Assembly: GCF_010548275.1 (NCBI RefSeq)
Contig: NZ_JAAGLT010000002.1
Location: forward strand, 62,001 to 126,000
From: Streptomyces sp. SID12488
GTDB taxonomy: Bacteria; Actinomycetota; Actinomycetes; Streptomycetales; Streptomycetaceae
Direction of reading: 5' to 3'
DNA: 64,000 nt
The stretch's first letter is position 1, and every line of letters begins with the position of its first letter. This document shows positions 60,288-64,000 of this stretch, piece after piece. The translations under genes were made by a program, and so were the position numbers. Below the pieces are notes generated by a model. The model searched no databases. It was not told where the DNA came from and worked only from the letters and a program-made list of their open reading frames with translations.

Positions 60288-61934
60288 CTACTTGGTCTTG
60301 GTCTTGGCCTTGATTTCGGTCCTGTAGCCCGTCACCTTGGCTATCCAGGTGATGAAGTCCGCCGCATCGTCGTTCGCCCCGTGCCCCGAGTCCCAGTACA
60401 TCTCCGCGTTCACGTGGTCCCCGAGCCCTTCAAGGCTCGCCGCGAGGTTCCCCACCACCGACAGCGACGTGTCGCTGTCCTTCGTACCGACCCGGATCCA
60501 CCAGTGCTTCGCCCGCGACGGATTCCGCTTGGCGAGGAACGGCATCGGGTTCATCAGCGTCAGCTTCTCGGGCAGGTCACTGTCCAGCCGCGCACTGCCG
60601 CTGCCCTCGTGCCGCAGGCTGTAGAGCGTGAAATGGCGGGCCTTGGTGGTGCCCGTGCCGTAGAGGTTGTTCTCGCCCGAGGACAGGTCGAACGCGTCGA
60701 ACGCCGGCGTGTCCTTCTTCCGCGCCCCCACATGCGTCAGGAAGTCGGCCCACGTGAACGTCGCCTTCCCGCCCGCCCACGTGATGAAGGTGTTCGCCGC
60801 GAGGTACGTCGAACGCGCCGTCTCCGAAAGGGACTTGAGGTACTTGGTGGCGGCCGGCTGGAGGAAGGTCTCCACCAGATAGTCGTCCAGGTTGCGTGCC
60901 GTCAGCGCGCCGAACCCTCGCGCCCGGAGCTTCAGCGACGCCTGGTACTCCGTGAACGCCGTGCTCAGCTCCTTCGACACCGTCCGGTCCACCAGCGAAC
61001 CCGAACCGAGCTTGTTGGCACCCCAGTTCCACTCGTACGCCATGTCCGCGTGTTCGAGGTCGGTGATCGGGCACCAGTCACCGCTGGCGAAGATCGCGTC
61101 ACTCGCGTCCGCCGCGCCCAGCGCCTTCAGGTACTCGGCGTACAGCGGGCTGTCGCCCGACGCCCCGAGCAGCGCGGACAGTGCGCCGCCGGCACTCGTA
61201 CCGGAGGAGACGATCCGGTCGGTGTTGCCCGGGATACGGCCCTTGTTGAAGCGGACGTACTTCACGGCGGCCTTCAGGTCCACGATCGCGGCCGGCGCCG
61301 TGCCGTAGTACGTGCCGGACGAGTCGACCAGCGTACGGCCGCGCGCCCCCGGTTCCACGACCACGTACCCCGCCGCCAGCCCCAGCTTGGCGTTGCTCAC
61401 CATCCCGCCCTGGCCGTCCACCTGGGCGTTGCCGCCGGACTCAACCTCACCCGAACCGGTGGACGCCGACGCGGACGCGGATGCCGACGCCGTGGGAGCG
61501 CCGCCACCGCCGGGTGTGCCGGTCATCTCGGCGCCGCCCACTCCGGTCGCGTCCGCCACCGACGACGGCATGTATCCGCCCACCGAGTTGGCGAACAGGA
61601 TGGGCGCGCGCGTCGCGTCGACCGCCGTACCGTCGATCTTGACGGGGACGCTGACGTTCAGGCTCTGGTACTTCTCGTCGACCGGGTTCGTGACGTACGT
61701 GATCGCTTTGTAGAAGTGGTACGTCACCGACTTGTCGCCGGCGTCCGTGGTGATCGTCGTGGTCAGCTCGGTGTACGCGGCCCTGTCGAAGACGAGCTCA
61801 CCGGACGAGGGCGCAGACGAGGATGCCGACGACGTGGATGTCCCGGATGCCATGGCCTCGTTGCTCATGAACGTGGCGATCGCCGGGACGGCGACGGCCG
61901 CGCCGAGTCCTCCGATTACGGTCCTGCGCTTCAC
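60288..61934 (-). CDS. Tat-exported alpha/beta hydrolase (subtype B tannase/esterase-like)
   Basis: The 548-residue protein has a Tat signal (MKRRTVIGGLGAAVAVPAIATF) and a Ser-rich linker. A hydrolase core follows: ILFANSVGGYMP, VDLKAAVKYVRFNKGRIPGNTDRIVSSGTSAGGALSALLG (nucleophile Ser in GTSAGG) and, near the end, HVNAEMYWDSGHGANDDAADF (catalytic His). A Gly/Ala/Ser-rich insert lies at about 135-165. It resembles exported tannase-like or feruloyl esterases acting on plant phenolic esters. It fits the aromatic and hemicellulose theme of the window. Confidence 0.8.
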   Translation of the reverse strand: MKRRTVIGGLGAAVAVPAIATFMSNEAMASGTSTSSASSSAPSSGELVFDRAAYTELTTTITTDAGDKSVTYHFYKAITYVTNPVDEKYQSLNVSVPVKIDGTAVDATRAPILFANSVGGYMPSSVADATGVGGAEMTGTPGGGGAPTASASASASASTGSGEVESGGNAQVDGQGGMVSNAKLGLAAGYVVVEPGARGRTLVDSSGTYYGTAPAAIVDLKAAVKYVRFNKGRIPGNTDRIVSSGTSAGGALSALLGASGDSPLYAEYLKALGAADASDAIFASGDWCPITDLEHADMAYEWNWGANKLGSGSLVDRTVSKELSTAFTEYQASLKLRARGFGALTARNLDDYLVETFLQPAATKYLKSLSETARSTYLAANTFITWAGGKATFTWADFLTHVGARKKDTPAFDAFDLSSGENNLYGTGTTKARHFTLYSLRHEGSGSARLDSDLPEKLTLMNPMPFLAKRNPSRAKHWWIRVGTKDSDTSLSVVGNLAASLEGLGDHVNAEMYWDSGHGANDDAADFITWIAKVTGYRTEIKAKTKTK

Positions 61935-62092
61935 GATGTCTCCTCGGATCTGTGAGGGGGTGTCTGCGCATGCGAACGTAATTTGATGGCGGCAAAATCG
62001 TCAACAATTTCGTTCAACTCATCGGCAACACATAGAGACCTCTCATGGAACGTAAAGCCGCCCCACGTCTGCGCCCAGGGCCGCCCCTGCGG

Positions 62093-62530
62093 CTACGCCT
62101 CCAGCATCCGCACCAACAACCCCCGCAACAGAACCCGTTCCTCGTCGGACAGCCCGGCCAGCGGCTCCCGGGCGAAGTCCAGGGAGTCGCGCAGGCTCCG
62201 CGCGACCCTGAGTCCCTCGTCCGTGCAGGCGGCCAGCTTCACCCGGCGGTCAGAGGGGTCGGGGCGGCGCTCGACCAGGTCCCGGGACTCCAGCCGGTCC
62301 ACGATCCCGGTGACGTTCGACGGCTCGCACCGCAGCTTCCGTGCCAGTTGGCGCATCGGCAGCGGGCCGAGGGAGAGCAGGCTCAGCAGGCGGGCCTGCG
62401 CTCCGGTGAGGGAGTGCTGGGTGGCCGCCTCCTCGTACTCCTCGTGATAGCGGGCCACGACCGCGCCGATGAGGTCGATGACCTCCAGGGTCAGGGGGTC
62501 GCGGCGGCGGGTCTTCTCCGGTGTGGCCAT
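62093..62530 (-). CDS. MarR-family regulator
   Basis: The 145-residue winged-helix protein has TGAQARLLSLLSLGPLPMRQLARKLRCEPSNVTGIVDRLESRDLVERRPDPSDRRVKL in outline, with dimer helices at both ends. It is divergent from the MDR oxidoreductase, and a perfect 8-bp inverted repeat lies between them. It most likely represses that gene and itself, released by a reactive ligand. Confidence 0.9.
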   Translation of the reverse strand: MATPEKTRRRDPLTLEVIDLIGAVVARYHEEYEEAATQHSLTGAQARLLSLLSLGPLPMRQLARKLRCEPSNVTGIVDRLESRDLVERRPDPSDRRVKLAACTDEGLRVARSLRDSLDFAREPLAGLSDEERVLLRGLLVRMLEA

Positions 62531-62552
62531 GCTCTCCAGGCTACCTCTTTAC

Positions 62553-62602
62553 TTGACACCATGAAATATTCAGGAGCATTATTGTTTCAGGTAGTGAAAC
62601 AA
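62553..62602 (+). promoter_or_regulatory. Promoter and MarR operator before the MDR oxidoreductase
   Basis: TTGACA (62553-62558) and CATTAT (62577-62582) form a -35/-10 pair with 18-bp spacing. TTGTTTCA-GGTAG-TGAAACAA (62582-62602) is a perfect 8-5-8 inverted repeat covering the expected start of transcription, well placed for repression. Confidence 0.65.
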
Positions 62603-62642
62603 GTGAGCCTGAAACATCTGAGCCGCACCGGAAGGCCCCCTC

Positions 62643-63671
62643 ATGTCGGACGCACCCACCCCCGCCCTCCCCACCGTCAACCGCGAATGGCACCTGCTCA
62701 GCCGTCCGGTCGGCGTGCCCAAGGCCGATGACTTCGCCCTCGTCGAGGCCGAGGTCCCGCAGCCTCGCGCGGGCCAGGTGCTGGTGCGGAACCTGTACGT
62801 GTCCGTGGACCCCTACATGCGTGGCCGGATGAGCGACGCCAAGTCGTATGTCGCCCCCTTCGAGCTGGGCAAGGTCATGCAGGGCGGGGCCGTCGGTGAG
62901 GTCGTCGCCTCCAACGCCGAGGGCTTCTCCGTCGGCGACCACGTCCTGCACTTCCTCGGCTGGCGCGAGTACGCGGCCGTGAACGCGAAGGACGCCGTCA
63001 AGGTCGACCCCGAGGCCGCGCCGCTGTCGACGTACCTCGGTGTTCTCGGCATGACCGGCCTCACCGCCTATGCGGGCCTGCTGCGCACCGCCGCCTTCAA
63101 GGAGGGCGACGTGGTGTTCGTGTCCGGCGCGGCCGGTGCCGTGGGCGGCCAGGTCGGGCAGATCGCCAAGCTCAAGGGTGCCTCCCGGGTGATCGGGTCC
63201 GCCGGGTCGGACGAGAAGGTCAAGCTGCTGGTGGAGGAGTACGGCTTCGACGCCGCCTTCAACTACAAGGACGGGTCGGTCAGTTCGCAGCTCCGCGAGG
63301 CCGCCCCCGACGGCATCGACGTGTACTTCGACAACGTGGGCGGCGACCACCTGGAGGCGGCCATCGGCTCCCTCAAGCACGCCGGCCGTATCGCCATCTG
63401 CGGCATGATCTCCGTCTACAACAACACGGAGCCCGCCCCGGGCCCGAAGAACCTGGCCCGTCTCATCGCCACCCGAGGCCGTATTGAGGGCCTCCTCGTG
63501 GGCGACCACTACGACCTACAGGCGCAGTTCGTCGAGGAGGTCGGCGCCTGGGTCCGCTCCGGCGAACTCAAGTACCGCGAGACGGTCGTCGAGGGCATCG
63601 AGAACAACCTGGAGGCGTTCTTCGGGGTGCTGCGCGGCGACAACACCGGCAAGATGATCGTCAAGCTCTGA
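62643..63671 (+). CDS. NADP-dependent MDR oxidoreductase (alkenal/one reductase, CurA-like)
   Basis: The 342-residue zinc-free medium-chain reductase has VSVDPYMRGRMSD, VGDHVLHFLGWREYA, the cofactor motif VFVSGAAGAVGGQVGQIAKLKG and DVYFDNVGGDHLEAAIGSL. The group reduces C=C bonds of enals and enones (prostaglandin reductase, CurA, leukotriene B4 dehydrogenase). A MarR repressor divergent to it suggests induction by electrophiles or quinones. It ends at a bidirectional terminator. Confidence 0.9.
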   Translation: MSDAPTPALPTVNREWHLLSRPVGVPKADDFALVEAEVPQPRAGQVLVRNLYVSVDPYMRGRMSDAKSYVAPFELGKVMQGGAVGEVVASNAEGFSVGDHVLHFLGWREYAAVNAKDAVKVDPEAAPLSTYLGVLGMTGLTAYAGLLRTAAFKEGDVVFVSGAAGAVGGQVGQIAKLKGASRVIGSAGSDEKVKLLVEEYGFDAAFNYKDGSVSSQLREAAPDGIDVYFDNVGGDHLEAAIGSLKHAGRIAICGMISVYNNTEPAPGPKNLARLIATRGRIEGLLVGDHYDLQAQFVEEVGAWVRSGELKYRETVVEGIENNLEAFFGVLRGDNTGKMIVKL

Positions 63672-63700
63672 GCCACCGGACCTTCCTGACGGTACGACAG

Positions 63701-63731
63701 AGGCCGCACCCCTGGACGTGGGGTGCGGCCT
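63701..63731. terminator. 12-bp bidirectional terminator
   Basis: AGGCCGCACCCC and GGGGTGCGGCCT pair around a 7-base loop between convergent genes. Confidence 0.8.
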
Positions 63732-63754
63732 CCTCCGCTGCACGGGAGGACGGG

Positions 63755-64000
63755 TCAGCCGCGCAGCGCCGCCGTGTGCGCGGCCCGTACGAACCGTTCG
63801 TTCTCCGGCGCCGCACCGCCCGGGAAGGCGTACCGGCGCCGGGTGTAGCCGTAGGCCAGGCCGCTGTGCGGGTCGGCGAAGGCCTGGGAGCCACCCGCGC
63901 CGCTGTGACCGATGGTGCCCGCACCCAGGAACGGGTAGGCGACGTCCGCGGTCTTCTGGAAGCCAAGGCCGAACGACCTGTGGCCCCGGGACACCAGGTC
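63755..64000 (-). CDS. Beta-lactamase/esterase (class C serine hydrolase) family, C-terminal 81 residues
   Basis: Only the end is in the window: RSFGLGFQKTA, then GTIGHSGAGGSQAFADPHSGLAYGYTRRRY, which is the HSG (KTG-equivalent) region of class C beta-lactamase-like and CubicO/EstB-type esterases, and a stop at 63755. Catalytic SXXK lies outside. Function cannot be narrowed. Confidence 0.75.
   Translation of the reverse strand, partial: DLVSRGHRSFGLGFQKTADVAYPFLGAGTIGHSGAGGSQAFADPHSGLAYGYTRRRYAFPGGAAPENERFVRAAHTAALRG

Noticed and set aside
60276..61955. 559-codon plus-strand open frame opposite the tannase-like gene
   Set aside because: Val/Arg-rich, with no domain; the minus strand has a Tat signal and GTSAGG nucleophile.
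1..64000. tRNA, rRNA or riboswitch genes
   Set aside because: I found no cloverleaf, rRNA core or recognisable riboswitch sequence by eye; a covariance-model scan would be decisive.

Overview
The window is very high-GC DNA with GTG and TTG starts, Tat and lipoprotein signals and short ATGA/GTGA gene overlaps. The families present (MatB, MreB-like, SMP-30, DUF4360, MAB_1171c, Rrf2, PucR, many sugar ABC genes) point to a Streptomyces chromosome, or a close relative. I see no rRNA, tRNA, CRISPR array or large biosynthetic cluster.

0-7 kb: the end of an MreB-like gene, then a malonate module read leftward (SLC13/MatC-type carrier, malonyl-CoA synthetase matB, fused acyl-CoA carboxyltransferase). 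The carrier is broken by an intact IS200/IS605 element with divergent tnpA and tnpB, and its 5' end is lost at a second junction. 7-10.4 kb: a methyltransferase, a MerR-PP2C fusion, an ATP-grasp protein and a conserved hypothetical. 10.5-12.3 kb: an IclR regulator translationally coupled to an SMP-30 lactonase. 12.4-16.3 kb: a four-gene overlapping cassette (XRE regulator, ImmA/IrrE protease, MAB_1171c membrane protein, FAD monooxygenase). 16.4-21.6 kb: a GH51 arabinofuranosidase, a frameshifted Tat-secreted GH35 beta-galactosidase and an Rrf2 regulator. 21.8-28.1 kb: secreted proteins, namely a PGRP amidase, two Tat-type intradiol dioxygenases around a DUF4360 protein, and a lipoprotein.

28.2-38.3 kb: an aromatic catabolic island. 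A double-MarR regulator sits beside gentisate dioxygenase, a fumarylacetoacetase-family hydrolase and a hydroxybenzoate monooxygenase. These are followed by a PucR regulator, a carotenoid-cleavage/stilbene dioxygenase and an aryl-aldehyde dehydrogenase. Two near-identical 20-bp operators tie the MarR gene to the gentisate operon. 38.4-40.4 kb is a graveyard of truncated genes. 40.7-43.8 kb holds a DUF3500 lipoprotein and an aminotransferase with a long Met/Gln-rich tail.

44-59 kb: a monosaccharide locus. It holds a ChvE-MmsA-MmsB importer with galM, then an oxidative sugar-acid operon (galactonate-dehydratase-like enolase, zinc alcohol dehydrogenase, U32-like TIM-barrel protein), a LacI regulator and a YtfQRT-YjfF-type furanose importer. 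A shared operator-like sequence (GTTCGAGAT...) occurs before the IclR/SMP-30 operon, before the enolase operon and before the YtfQ operon, and a looser copy precedes the GH51 gene. This suggests one dispersed regulon running from arabinan/galactan hydrolysis through uptake to oxidative catabolism. 59-64 kb: a zinc-ribbon membrane protein, a Tat-secreted tannase-like hydrolase, a MarR/MDR-oxidoreductase pair and the end of a beta-lactamase-family gene.
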